The position numbers and the translations under genes were made by a program. Positions 16,748-25,373 of a DNA stretch of 64,000 bases are shown one piece after another. The first letter of the stretch is position 1, and each line of letters starts with the position of its first letter. The notes beneath the pieces were generated by a model, which was not told the origin of the DNA, did no database searches, and was given only the letters and a program-made list of their open reading frames with translations. Origin of the DNA: JAAYJR01 sp964540755 (GTDB taxonomy: Bacteria; Bacteroidota; Bacteroidia; Bacteroidales; Prolixibacteraceae); NCBI GenBank assembly GCA_964540755.1, contig CAZIOB010000062.1, positions 21,604 to 85,603 on the forward strand. The letters run 5' to 3'.

Positions 16748-17203
16748 TCAATATGTCCTTTCATTGATAATCTCTCCCTCCTGATTATATCTTATCCACG
16801 TACCACATTTCTCTCCGTCCTGATAATGAAGCTCATATAAAAGATTTCCAAGGTCATCCCAAATTAACCATGTCCCGTCTTTCCTGCCATTTTTATAACG
16901 GGCTACCGAGACTTTAATATTGTTACGATTATATTTGATCCATTTCCCGTGCATCAGGTTATTTTTATATGATCTGATCTCATTCAGGCGGCCGTTATCG
17001 AAATATATTTTAATTTTACCATGTTTTCTGCCTTCCTTTAATTTCATAACAACTTTTTTCTGCCCGTTTTCATAGTATGTACTATAAGTACCTGTGAACG
17101 GGCCTGAATTATTGTAATAAATACCCTCAACTTCCTTCAAATCCTGTCCCATTGCAGAAACAGATAATAATATCCCGATGATTGCCATCAATAACTTGCT
17201 CAT
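16748..17203 (-). CDS. Exported MORN-repeat protein
   Basis: 151 residues with a signal peptide (M-S-K-L-L-M-A-I-I-G-I-L-L-S-V-S-A-M-G-Q). It then has about five tandem MORN_2-type repeats of the form x-Y-Y-x-N-G-x-x-x-x, such as Y-Y-E-N-G-Q-K-K, Y-F-D-N-G-R-L-N and W-D-D-L-G-N-L-L, spaced 22-24 residues apart. Databases often label the family YwqK-like antitoxin, but no toxin gene is adjacent, so that name should not be taken as function. It is likely periplasmic. Confidence 0.75.
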   Translation of the reverse strand: MSKLLMAIIGILLSVSAMGQDLKEVEGIYYNNSGPFTGTYSTYYENGQKKVVMKLKEGRKHGKIKIYFDNGRLNEIRSYKNNLMHGKWIKYNRNNIKVSVARYKNGRKDGTWLIWDDLGNLLYELHYQDGEKCGTWIRYNQEGEIINERTY

Positions 17204-17310
17204 AAGTAATCTGTTTTTATTTTTTCGTCCTTTACCTGCCCTCCCAAACAGGCAAATAAAACACTTTATTATTTTTTAAAACCTGAAAATCAGAACTTTT
17301 TTTAAATTAT

Positions 17311-17700
17311 TTAATTTTCTGTCCGGTATCTGGATTTAAGTGAATCCTTATTCAAAGGATTATAATAAAATATATTCCTGTATCCGATAACCTCGTAATT
17401 TCTGTCAAAATAAATTTCAGCCTTCCTTTTCACCTCACGATTAGCCACGTTGAATCCTTTATATTCATGTTCAACTACAAAACTTGTATCTGAATTCCCT
17501 TTTTCGCTTTTATATGAAGATAATTTCGAGAAACTTAAAGGGGTATAATTAAAAACACCGGGTGAATTTTCAGGACTTGTCATGTACATATTCACCCGAT
17601 CTTCAATGGCAGCCTGGTTTTTCATTTTTGTATCTGAGCAGGTAACATGAAAAAGTCCCATCAAAAAAAATATTATAACAGCTTTCCGTCTCATGTCCAT
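17311..17700 (-). CDS. Small hypothetical lipoprotein
   Basis: 129 residues with a lipoprotein signal ending H-V-T-C (Cys21). The third codon is also ATG, so the start could be 17694. The mature part is polar and Lys/Tyr-rich, with no recognised domain. It is 107 bases upstream of the MORN protein on the same strand and could share its transcript. A 120-bp inverted-repeat element lies immediately before the start codon, so its promoter may come from or have been displaced by that element. Confidence 0.55.
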   Translation of the reverse strand: MDMRRKAVIIFFLMGLFHVTCSDTKMKNQAAIEDRVNMYMTSPENSPGVFNYTPLSFSKLSSYKSEKGNSDTSFVVEHEYKGFNVANREVKRKAEIYFDRNYEVIGYRNIFYYNPLNKDSLKSRYRTEN

Positions 17701-17709
17701 GATAAATCA

Positions 17710-17829
17710 GGGCTGTCCCAAAAAGCAACATGGGAAGCTTACACCAGAACAAAGTCACAATTTATACCGCCATACCGACTTCATTCTTAACCGGTCAACT
17801 TCAGGATGCAGAGCTTTTTGAAACAGCCT
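17710..17829. mobile_element. MITE-like element or IS remnant with terminal inverted repeats
   Basis: GGCTGTCCCAAAAAGC at 17711-17726 and GCTTTTTGAAACAGCC at 17813-17828 are inverted copies matching at 14 of 16 positions, enclosing about 86 bases without an ORF. The ends have the GGCTGT-C-AAAA character common at insertion-sequence termini. TAAAT occurs a few bases outside each end (17703-17707 and 17831-17835) and might be a target duplication, but this could be chance in AT-rich DNA. No transposase is present, so it would need to be mobilised in trans. Confidence 0.5.
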
Positions 17830-17866
17830 CTAAATTACTAAATATGATATTACTTTTCTTTCAATT

Positions 17867-19531
17867 TTAGTAAGTAGTTGTTCCGTCTGTTTTCAAAGCC
17901 CAGCCCGACAACCAGTTATTTGAAGGATCAACAGCGCCGATGAATGAAACAGGATCGAACCATGTATCAATTGTTGAAGCATCTTTAGCTCCTGCGGTAA
18001 CTACTCCAACTGCTTCCGTCAATACACCGGGATCCGTGCTTGAATTAGAATCATCAACTTCGAATACCTCCGCATCTTTCCAGTTAGTATCGCTATAACC
18101 CCATACAATTGAATTTGCAACAACAAGTGATCCGTCATTCATATGTTCGTCAGTCAGGTCATCACCTTTATCAACTCTTATACCACGGTAGCCTCCGTCA
18201 GAACCATTTGCCAGGGCATTATATATTTTTCCTTTCGTTCCATGCCTCAGTCTGAATCCATATGTTTCACCCTCATTACCATTTGAATTGACTATGGTAA
18301 CATTTGAAATAAGCGGATTTGAGTATGGTTCAGCAGCAAAATTACCTTCAAGATTATCACATTCAAACCCACGGTCGCCACGATTATTGGTCTGCTCAAT
18401 AACTATAAACTGAGCTTTTCCTCTCCATCCATGTGTCCAGTCGAAGGAATCATCCTTTGACCCCGTAGAAACTGCATATTTAACATTAACTGCTCCGCCA
18501 AAAAATTCAATGCCGTCATCTTCACCATAATATGACTGGATATGATCAACATTAGTACCACTTCCGACGCCATTAAAGGAGAAACCATTAAGCTCATTGT
18601 CAACACCTATAATACGTCCTGCATATTTTAGAATTACATAACTTATAGAACCTGAACTATCTCCGTCATCATTCCCTCCATACACACCTGTTCCGCCTTC
18701 ACCTTCAGCACTATCACCAACATTGATATCAGCCAGACCATTAAGAACGAATCCACCCCAGTCGCCCCCGTCAGGATCAACAGGAGCATTACCGAGCTCG
18801 TTGCTTGAAGTCATCAGTATAGGAGCAGAAGATGTACCGTTTGCCTGGATCTCAGCATTCTGGGCAACTACGAGAAATGAGGTAGCACTTGATTCAGCGT
18901 CAAAATATAATTTAACCCCTTCATCGATCGTAAGAGTCGCTTCATCATTTATGAAGGTAGAGCCCGAAATAAGCCACTCATAACCATCCAGTACGCTAAG
19001 GGTTATATCTCTGTCAATGTCACCTACCAGCTTGATAACATCCACACCATTTTTAACTGCTTTAGAGAGGGCAAATCCATCAGCAGACGGATCGACAGTG
19101 ATGCCGGTAATATCGGCAACTGTTGCTACAGGTGCAGCCGAAATATTAACAGCCACAGTTTTTGTATCCGACTGACCTTCCTGGTCAGTTACTGTAATGT
19201 CAATCGTTGCAACACCTGCATCTTCCGGCGCAGAGTAGGTTACCTTAGCGCTGCCATTTGATTCTCCTGCAGGAACATCGCTTACAGAAACACTTCCACC
19301 ACCGGAAGTTACTGAAGCAGTGACAGATTGCACCAGACCGGGAGCGGAAATACTGCTGACATTTATCTCGACAGAATTACTTACTTGTACTTCAGCAGTA
19401 GCGTTTACTGAGAATGACGGAGGAAGAAGGACTTCTTCTTCTTTTTCGCATGACTGAAATCCTGAAACCAAAACCACAACTACAAATATTGATACGAAGT
19501 GGTTAAAAAGGATCGCTTTTACTTTTTTCAT
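17867..19531 (-). CDS. Surface lipoprotein with Ig-like N-terminus and beta-helix-like domain, TonB-receptor partner
   Basis: 554 residues. The lipoprotein signal ends G-F-Q-S-C (Cys28). Residues about 35-135 look like one Ig/cadherin-type domain (I-D-I-T-V-T-D-Q-E-G-Q-S-D-T-K-T). Then comes a long Asp/Gly/Asn-rich right-handed beta-helix-like region with G-G-D-W-G-G-F-V-L-N-G, D-D-G-I-E-F-F-G-G and D-S-F-D-W-T-H-G-W. The end carries a conserved tail S-F-I-G-A-V-D-P-S-N-N-W-L-S-G-W. Relatives are widespread in Bacteroidota (sometimes mislabelled multidrug transporter) and pair with TonB receptors. Here the gene follows such a receptor by 37 bases. Placement beside PhoBR and PiT genes suggests a phosphate-related ligand (inference). 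Confidence 0.75.
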   Translation of the reverse strand: MKKVKAILFNHFVSIFVVVVLVSGFQSCEKEEEVLLPPSFSVNATAEVQVSNSVEINVSSISAPGLVQSVTASVTSGGGSVSVSDVPAGESNGSAKVTYSAPEDAGVATIDITVTDQEGQSDTKTVAVNISAAPVATVADITGITVDPSADGFALSKAVKNGVDVIKLVGDIDRDITLSVLDGYEWLISGSTFINDEATLTIDEGVKLYFDAESSATSFLVVAQNAEIQANGTSSAPILMTSSNELGNAPVDPDGGDWGGFVLNGLADINVGDSAEGEGGTGVYGGNDDGDSSGSISYVILKYAGRIIGVDNELNGFSFNGVGSGTNVDHIQSYYGEDDGIEFFGGAVNVKYAVSTGSKDDSFDWTHGWRGKAQFIVIEQTNNRGDRGFECDNLEGNFAAEPYSNPLISNVTIVNSNGNEGETYGFRLRHGTKGKIYNALANGSDGGYRGIRVDKGDDLTDEHMNDGSLVVANSIVWGYSDTNWKDAEVFEVDDSNSSTDPGVLTEAVGVVTAGAKDASTIDTWFDPVSFIGAVDPSNNWLSGWALKTDGTTTY

Positions 19532-19568
19532 TGCTTTAAAATTTTAATTTGTTAATTGATAATTGAAT

Positions 19569-22430
19569 TTAAAATACCTTATATGTGAGGCTTAAGCCCA
19601 TATTTATTCCTTTTTTAAAATTATTAAGCCCGATTTCTTCATCAGATCCGGGGGTTAATTCCTGCATAACATCTATTTCCGGGTTCAGAAGATTTATCGT
19701 ATATAATTTAATACCCAATTTCCGCTCTTCACCAATATCCCATGATGTACTGAAATTTAAAGTTCCCCAGGGCATCTCGAAAATATCACCGACCCCAAGA
19801 TTACCTACATTCGAAAGCCTTTTCCCAAACTGGTTGAAAGCTAAAGTAAAATGGTATCTGTATTTTGTCAGACTCTTCCCATAGGTTAAATCAACATTTA
19901 CCAGATAAGGGGATGCCCCTTCCAGCTTTCTTTTGTTATTAGTCTGGGTTGTAGATCCCGATATATCTGCCGGGTCATCTATTATGATCTCAGAAGTAAG
20001 AAGGCTTAAATTGGAATTTAAAGTCAGATTTTTTAATCTTTCTGTAATGAAACTCAAGTTTTTTCTGATTTCCACCTCAAAACCATAAACACTGCCCTCA
20101 AAACCATTCTGATAACTCTTAATCGGATTGGCGCCGGCAGCAACATTCTGTACAATCGGATTTTTCAGATCCTTGGCGAAAAGACCCAATGCCAGCAATC
20201 CTTCTTCACTGTCATAATGTTCGATCCTTAAGTCGTAATTATTATTATATCCGTTTACAAGATCAGGATTCCCAACAGTCCGGAATGCCCCGAAATTCTC
20301 CCTGTATTCAAAAGGTGCAAGTTCCCTGAAATCAGGTCTGGAAACGGTTCTGCTGTATGATCCCCTTAATATTAAATCCTCTGTTATATTATACTTTGCA
20401 GTGATGCTCGGGAAAAAATCATGGGTCTTTATTATTTTTTTTACTTTTGGTTCACTTCCATTTAGCTGGTTCTCATTTTCACTATATTCGATGAACTGTT
20501 CCGACATTTCAAGCCTTGCCCCCACGTTAAGAGTCAGTTTATCAGGAATCACCATAATTCCAGCATTCATGAACGGGGCCGTTATTTCCATATCTGCATA
20601 ATAAATATCCCATGGCTGGGTGCCTTCAAGAATCCTGTATTCCCTGTCTCCAAGATTTTCAATGTTAAAAAAACTGTCAATGCTGTAAACATCATCGAAT
20701 GGAACAGAAGCACCCCTGATCTGATGATTGAATTGCCTTAGCCGGAAATCCCTGGTCTTACTACGATAATCAACACCACCATTTGCGGATAATATTACTT
20801 GTTTTTCGCTTCCTTGATTATCTTCAATGATATTCCACTTAAAATGGAACTTTCCTGCCATATCTCTATCATCCAGGTCAGTAAAAAACCTGTGGTGGTC
20901 AGCATTGTCCTGGGGACTCATTTCATAAATTATCAGGCCTGTTTCAGGATCAGGCGCCTGATCATAGCGTAGCGCAACCTGCCTTCTGTCGGGCTCATCG
21001 GCATAAGCATCACTAAGACTGAATCCCCAGTTAAGACTTAGCTTATCATGAAAGAATTTGTTTGTAACATTAACCTGATGTGCAAAAAGTGAATTTAACT
21101 TATAGGTGATCCTGCGGGAATAAATAAAGTCATCAAAATCAAAGAATTTTCCGTCGGTCTCCATAACACTGTTTTCCGTAAGCACAGTTGCAAGAAAATT
21201 ATAATTAATGTTATGGTTTTTATTAAGCTGAAAATAGACATTACCTAACCCGGATGTGTTAGAAGAAAAAATAAAGTCCTCAAAATCGTAGTCGTACCTT
21301 AACAGACCCTGAATATTTTGAAGCGCTGCTATCTGACCGTATTCAAGTGAATAACCCGTACCATAGTTAACATTGATCAGATATCCTGCTTTTGACTCGG
21401 GATGTATGAATTCGAGATCAATGACATTACCGTACTTCAGGGATACACTTTTATTTAATGGGGCTGTATTCCTCTCCGGATCAAATTTTGTGGTGAACCA
21501 GTTCTTATTGTTATAACCCTCTCCCCGGAATGAATCAAAGAACCTAAGATCGGGATTATAATCCTGTTCAATGACTTTCAGGGGAATTTCGCGAACCCGG
21601 TTAATGCCAAAAACATCATCTCTCTTCGACTGATCAATTAGAAAATCCTGAAATGAACTGCGGGAGTTCATGGATGTCCCCAGGGATATTTCCAGAGTAT
21701 GGCTTTCAGGATAGGGCTTTGTAGAGATATCAACCGAAGCTCCCGAAAAATTGCCATAAAAATCCGGATTAAAAGATTTTGTAACCTCAATATTTTCAAT
21801 AACATCAGATGGAAAGATGTCATAAGGAAGAACCCTTCTGTCGGGATTCGGGGAAGCTACCGGGAATCCATTTAAAGTACTTGCATTATACCGGTCGCCT
21901 AATCCCCTTACTACCAGGAACTTTGAACTTTGAACAGAAAGTCCCACCACTTTTTTCAATCCTTCTGCAGCATCATCTGCAGCTACCCTTGCTAACTCAC
22001 GGGCACCAATTGACTGAACCAGATTTGTCCCCTCTTTTCGTTCAACCATTAATATTTTCTCAGATTCGCGATTTGCTTTGGCAACAACTTCTACCCCGCC
22101 AATTTCAAGAGTTGCAGGCTTTAATGCTATATTAAGGAAAGTATCTTTATCTTCTGTTATTTCAACATTTAATTCCTGCGTTTCATATGAAATGAAAGAA
22201 ATTACTAAATCTAAATTTCCCGGTTTCAGGCCGGATAAAATAAAATTACCGTCAAAATCAGTAATCGTACCCTGAGTAGTGCCTTTTATAAGAATTGTAG
22301 TGCCTATAAGTGATTCGTTCGTTTCCGCATCTGTTATCGTTCCCCTGATAGTTCCTGTCTGTCCTTTAACAAAAAGGACAGAAATCAGCAGTAAACTAAT
22401 AATGATGGTTCTCATCAAATTAATTTTCAT
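19569..22430 (-). CDS. TonB-dependent outer-membrane receptor with carboxypeptidase-like N-terminal domain
   Basis: 953 residues from the ATG at 22430; the frame extends to 22529 but the signal peptide (M-R-T-I-I-I-S-L-L-L-I-S-V-L-F-V-K-G-Q) starts inside. Order: carboxypeptidase D regulatory-like domain (G-T-I-R-G-T-I-T-D-A-E-T-N-E-S-L), plug domain with V-V-R-G-L-G-D-R-Y-N and L-N-G-F-P-V-A-S-P-N-P-D-R-R, and a long beta-barrel ending in a C-terminal aromatic residue (T-Y-K-V-F). The R-G-L-G-D-R-Y plug type differs from classical SusC. No SusD gene is present; instead the beta-helix lipoprotein follows. It imports an unknown ligand using TonB/ExbBD energy, possibly a phosphorylated compound given the neighbours. 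Confidence 0.88.
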   Translation of the reverse strand: MKINLMRTIIISLLLISVLFVKGQTGTIRGTITDAETNESLIGTTILIKGTTQGTITDFDGNFILSGLKPGNLDLVISFISYETQELNVEITEDKDTFLNIALKPATLEIGGVEVVAKANRESEKILMVERKEGTNLVQSIGARELARVAADDAAEGLKKVVGLSVQSSKFLVVRGLGDRYNASTLNGFPVASPNPDRRVLPYDIFPSDVIENIEVTKSFNPDFYGNFSGASVDISTKPYPESHTLEISLGTSMNSRSSFQDFLIDQSKRDDVFGINRVREIPLKVIEQDYNPDLRFFDSFRGEGYNNKNWFTTKFDPERNTAPLNKSVSLKYGNVIDLEFIHPESKAGYLINVNYGTGYSLEYGQIAALQNIQGLLRYDYDFEDFIFSSNTSGLGNVYFQLNKNHNINYNFLATVLTENSVMETDGKFFDFDDFIYSRRITYKLNSLFAHQVNVTNKFFHDKLSLNWGFSLSDAYADEPDRRQVALRYDQAPDPETGLIIYEMSPQDNADHHRFFTDLDDRDMAGKFHFKWNIIEDNQGSEKQVILSANGGVDYRSKTRDFRLRQFNHQIRGASVPFDDVYSIDSFFNIENLGDREYRILEGTQPWDIYYADMEITAPFMNAGIMVIPDKLTLNVGARLEMSEQFIEYSENENQLNGSEPKVKKIIKTHDFFPSITAKYNITEDLILRGSYSRTVSRPDFRELAPFEYRENFGAFRTVGNPDLVNGYNNNYDLRIEHYDSEEGLLALGLFAKDLKNPIVQNVAAGANPIKSYQNGFEGSVYGFEVEIRKNLSFITERLKNLTLNSNLSLLTSEIIIDDPADISGSTTQTNNKRKLEGASPYLVNVDLTYGKSLTKYRYHFTLAFNQFGKRLSNVGNLGVGDIFEMPWGTLNFSTSWDIGEERKLGIKLYTINLLNPEIDVMQELTPGSDEEIGLNNFKKGINMGLSLTYKVF

Positions 22431-22746
22431 TATTTTGAAAATTGAGAAATATACCTCGCGGATCAAATAGTCATTCCTGTATTCCCGGGACTTAATGGCT
22501 GCTTTAACAATCTTCATACAATTTTTCAAATCTTTTAGTATTTCAGGGGCGAATCAACTCCATTAATATTACATCCCGGTTACTATTTTTTTAAGCTGTT
22601 GTTACAATTAATTAATAAAATTGTAATATCTCCGGAAGTCTTTTCAAATAAGACATTGAATAAAATTGACGTCAGATATAAAAGTCAGGGAAAATATTTG
22701 CGGATAACATTAAATTAAGGAATGCAGAAGGATTCGTTGAACAAAG
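22431..22746. other. Intergenic region upstream of the TonB receptor
   Basis: About 316 bases with no convincing gene. It includes the perfect 8-bp inverted repeat TTACAATT / AATTGTAA (22602-22609 and 22619-22626). Read on the minus strand, this stretch gives ATTACAA, ATTAATT and GTAACAA at 11-base spacing. No TAnnTTTG element is seen at a suitable distance, so the receptor promoter is not located. Confidence 0.35.
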
Positions 22747-24552
22747 TTAGCTTTTTGATAATGAAAACAGGAATTCGATACCCTTTCCCGGTTTATTCCT
22801 GACGGATATTTCACCCTTATGAAGCTGAACAGCATTCTTAACTATTGCAAGTCCGAGACCGGTACCCCCCATTTCCCTTGTACGTCCGTGATCAATCCTG
22901 TAAAACCGTTCGAAGATCCTGGGAAGGTGAGCTTCCGGTATGCCTGCACCGGTATCTGAATATGAAAAAAAGTAATAATTCTGATCTTCGTGGTAAGTAG
23001 TTATATTGATCAGAATGTTACTGCCTCCGTAATTAATAGAGTTTTCGATTAAATTCTGAAAAATGGAAAATAAAAGTGAATCATTTCCTTTAATTACGGT
23101 ACCTTCTCTGACATTACTAAAAAATTCAATATTATTTTCCTGCATCCGGTTTGCAAAATTTTCATAAACCTCATCGATAATATTCTTTAAATCGACAGAG
23201 TTAAATTTGAATAATTCACCTGCGTCCTCAATGTTATTGAGCAAAGAGACATCGTTAATCAGACTGGTTAGTCTTTCTGACTGCAGGAAGGCCTTCTCAA
23301 GAAAATATTTTTGCTTTTCCGCGGGAACAGGATGGTTATCAATTAATGTTTCAAGGTAACCTTTTATTGAAGCCAGGGGAGTTTTGAGTTCATGTGCAAT
23401 ATTGGATGTAAGTTGTTGTTTCATAAGCCTTCTTCTTTCTAACCTTGTAATATCAGTTATCATTACCTCAAAACTTCTGTCCCAGAAAATAATACTCTTA
23501 ATTTTATAATATTTCTCGCCTCTTGAAACAATATATTCCATTTGAGGCAGATCTCCGGATTTAATCTCACTTTTGCTTTTTACTTGTCGGTTAAGAAATT
23601 TATTTAGCTTTCTGAACTGACTTATATTAAAAATATCATTCGGAGAATTAACAGTGTTCTTCGAGATAAAATTAATGAACTGTATAAAATGGCTGTTTGA
23701 TAATGTAACTTTCTTCAAAGGAGAAAAAAAGGCGATTCCTTCATTCAAAGCATTCAGATGATTAAACAGCTTTTCCTTTTCATTGGATATCTCATCCTTA
23801 GCCTTTTTCAGGTTGTTATATATATTTATTATCTGACTGCTTATTATTCCTAATTCATTTTCAGGGAAAGAGGTGTCGGGGTGAACAAGCTCATTTTTGG
23901 CGGCCTCTACCGAAAAATTCTTTAATTTGGTAATTGCCTCAGATAATTTGCCGGTAACAAAATAAAGTACTATGCCAATAATGCCGAAAATCCCTGCTAT
24001 AAAAAATATAAAGACACTTTCGGCTTTAAGAAAGTTTTTAATCTGTACATTATAAACTACAGCTGTTCTTACAAAATATCCCGGATATTTTTTCGAGTAG
24101 TAATAATATTCTTGCTTAGTGGTTTCGGACTTCCGTATATTTGATCCCTTCTCATGGTGAAATGATTTTTGAACCTCGGGCCTGTCAAGGTGATTTTCCA
24201 TCAAATGATACTCTTCTACAAAACTATCAAATAATACTTTCCCGCCATTATCAATAATTGTTATGCGGATTAGTGGCGGAGGAAGGATATTGACAAATTC
24301 TTCAATACGGTCAAGATCCTGTTTTTTTATCAGATCATTTTTTTCAATATAACTATGGGTAATTTCTGTTATATTATCAAGCGTATTTTCCAACTGGGAG
24401 GTCCGGTAACTTTTTTCACGCAAATACTGAAATGAAAGTATGGCTCCTGTGAAAAAGAAAAAAATAATGATAAAATAAAAAAATATTTCACCTCTGAAAG
24501 ATCTGTTAATCACATTTTTAATAAAATTATTTTTCCACAAAACAATATCCAT
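22747..24552 (-). CDS. PhoR-like sensor histidine kinase
   Basis: 601 residues. Two membrane helices (about 23-43 and 179-200) bracket a periplasmic sensor of about 130 residues. A HAMP-like linker and a PAS-like region (about 260-370) follow. The HisKA dimerisation domain has the phospho-acceptor His387 in N-I-A-H-E-L-K-T-P, and the HATPase has N-L-I-E-N-S, D-T-G-A-G-I-P, F-E-R-F-Y-R and G-G-T-G-L-G-L. The start overlaps the 3' end of the response regulator gene by 26 bases, so the two are translationally coupled. Phosphate sensing is inferred from the neighbouring PiT gene and PhoR-like layout. The periplasmic domain could sense something else. Confidence 0.85.
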   Translation of the reverse strand: MDIVLWKNNFIKNVINRSFRGEIFFYFIIIFFFFTGAILSFQYLREKSYRTSQLENTLDNITEITHSYIEKNDLIKKQDLDRIEEFVNILPPPLIRITIIDNGGKVLFDSFVEEYHLMENHLDRPEVQKSFHHEKGSNIRKSETTKQEYYYYSKKYPGYFVRTAVVYNVQIKNFLKAESVFIFFIAGIFGIIGIVLYFVTGKLSEAITKLKNFSVEAAKNELVHPDTSFPENELGIISSQIINIYNNLKKAKDEISNEKEKLFNHLNALNEGIAFFSPLKKVTLSNSHFIQFINFISKNTVNSPNDIFNISQFRKLNKFLNRQVKSKSEIKSGDLPQMEYIVSRGEKYYKIKSIIFWDRSFEVMITDITRLERRRLMKQQLTSNIAHELKTPLASIKGYLETLIDNHPVPAEKQKYFLEKAFLQSERLTSLINDVSLLNNIEDAGELFKFNSVDLKNIIDEVYENFANRMQENNIEFFSNVREGTVIKGNDSLLFSIFQNLIENSINYGGSNILINITTYHEDQNYYFFSYSDTGAGIPEAHLPRIFERFYRIDHGRTREMGGTGLGLAIVKNAVQLHKGEISVRNKPGKGIEFLFSLSKS

Positions 24553-25210
24553 AGCCCGATTTACCTTTTATCTTCTCACCGTACTTGCCAACCTTCTTCC
24601 TTAGCCTGGCTATATTAACATCAACGTTTCTTTCAGTAACAATAACATCATCTTTCCAAATACGCTTCAATATTTCTTCACGACTAATATACTGATCACT
24701 GTTCTTAAGCAACAAGGCAAGTATCTCAAACTCTTTACGTGTAAGATTGATATTTTTACCTCCAATTGATATCTCTTTTTTCTTAAGGTCAACTTTCAAA
24801 TCTTCATGATAAATAAAATTTTTTTCATCCTTTGCTTTATCTCCTCTTTTTAAGATTGCCTTAATCCGTGCAATTACCTCTTTTATTGAAAACGGCTTTG
24901 AAATATAATCATCACCGCCAACATTAAATCCTGTAAGCAGATCATTTTCACCCTCCTTTGCAGTGAGAAAAATTATTGGCACTGCCAGTTTCTTCTCTTT
25001 TCGAATTACGTTTGCCACTTTGAATCCTGAAATACCTCCCATCATCACATCCAGTAAAATTAGATCAAATTCCTCCAGAGGCTTCTTAAGGGCCTCCTCG
25101 CCGGAATTAGCTATGTCAATATTAAAACCCTCGCTTTCAAGATTGAACTGCAGGATCTCACAGAGATCCTTTTCATCATCAACAATAAGTATCCGGTAGT
25201 TCCCTTCCAT
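24527..25210 (-). CDS. PhoB-like OmpR-family response regulator
   Basis: 227 residues. The receiver domain has the acidic pocket V-D-D-E, phospho-acceptor Asp54 in L-L-D-V-M-M, T-A-K-E and the conserved lysine in Y-I-S-K-P-F. The C-terminal winged helix has L-T-R-K-E-F-E-I-L-A-L-L and D-V-N-I-A-R-L-R-K-K-V...G-Y-G-Y-C-F. It is the upstream, coupled partner of the histidine kinase. It diverges from the porin-like gene at 25374 across 163 bases that contain Pho-box-like repeats, so it may regulate that gene and itself. Confidence 0.9.
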   Translation of the reverse strand: MEGNYRILIVDDEKDLCEILQFNLESEGFNIDIANSGEEALKKPLEEFDLILLDVMMGGISGFKVANVIRKEKKLAVPIIFLTAKEGENDLLTGFNVGGDDYISKPFSIKEVIARIKAILKRGDKAKDEKNFIYHEDLKVDLKKKEISIGGKNINLTRKEFEILALLLKNSDQYISREEILKRIWKDDVIVTERNVDVNIARLRKKVGKYGEKIKGKSGYGYCFVEK

Positions 25211-25302
25211 TTTTCTTTAATTGTCTGTATGCAAAAATGCTATTAACAAAAAATATCTAATTTTTATTAATCTAATAATATTTGTATATATAGATCAAAG
25301 AT

Positions 25303-25349
25303 ATTACAAAACGATTACGAAAATATTAAATGTCATTAATATATATTTG
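25303..25349 (+). promoter_or_regulatory. Pho-box-like direct repeats and -7 element upstream of the porin-like gene
   Basis: ATTACAA (25303-25309), ATTACGA (25314-25320) and ATTAAAT (25325-25331) repeat with an exact 11-base period, separated by 4-base spacers. They end 10 bases before TATATTTG (25342-25349), a TAnnTTTG match. Seven-base repeats at 11-base spacing overlapping the -35 position are the layout PhoB recognises in proteobacteria. The repeat sequence itself differs from the E. coli Pho box. Confidence 0.5.
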
Positions 25350-25373
25350 TGGCTTTACTATATTTTATTAAAA

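Noticed and set aside
16748..17203. Antitoxin of a toxin-antitoxin pair
   Set aside because: The MORN repeats attract the YwqK-antitoxin label in databases, but the protein has a signal peptide and no toxin gene is adjacent.
22431..22529. N-terminal extension of the TonB receptor
   Set aside because: It would place 33-38 charged residues before a normal signal peptide, so the inner ATG is preferred.
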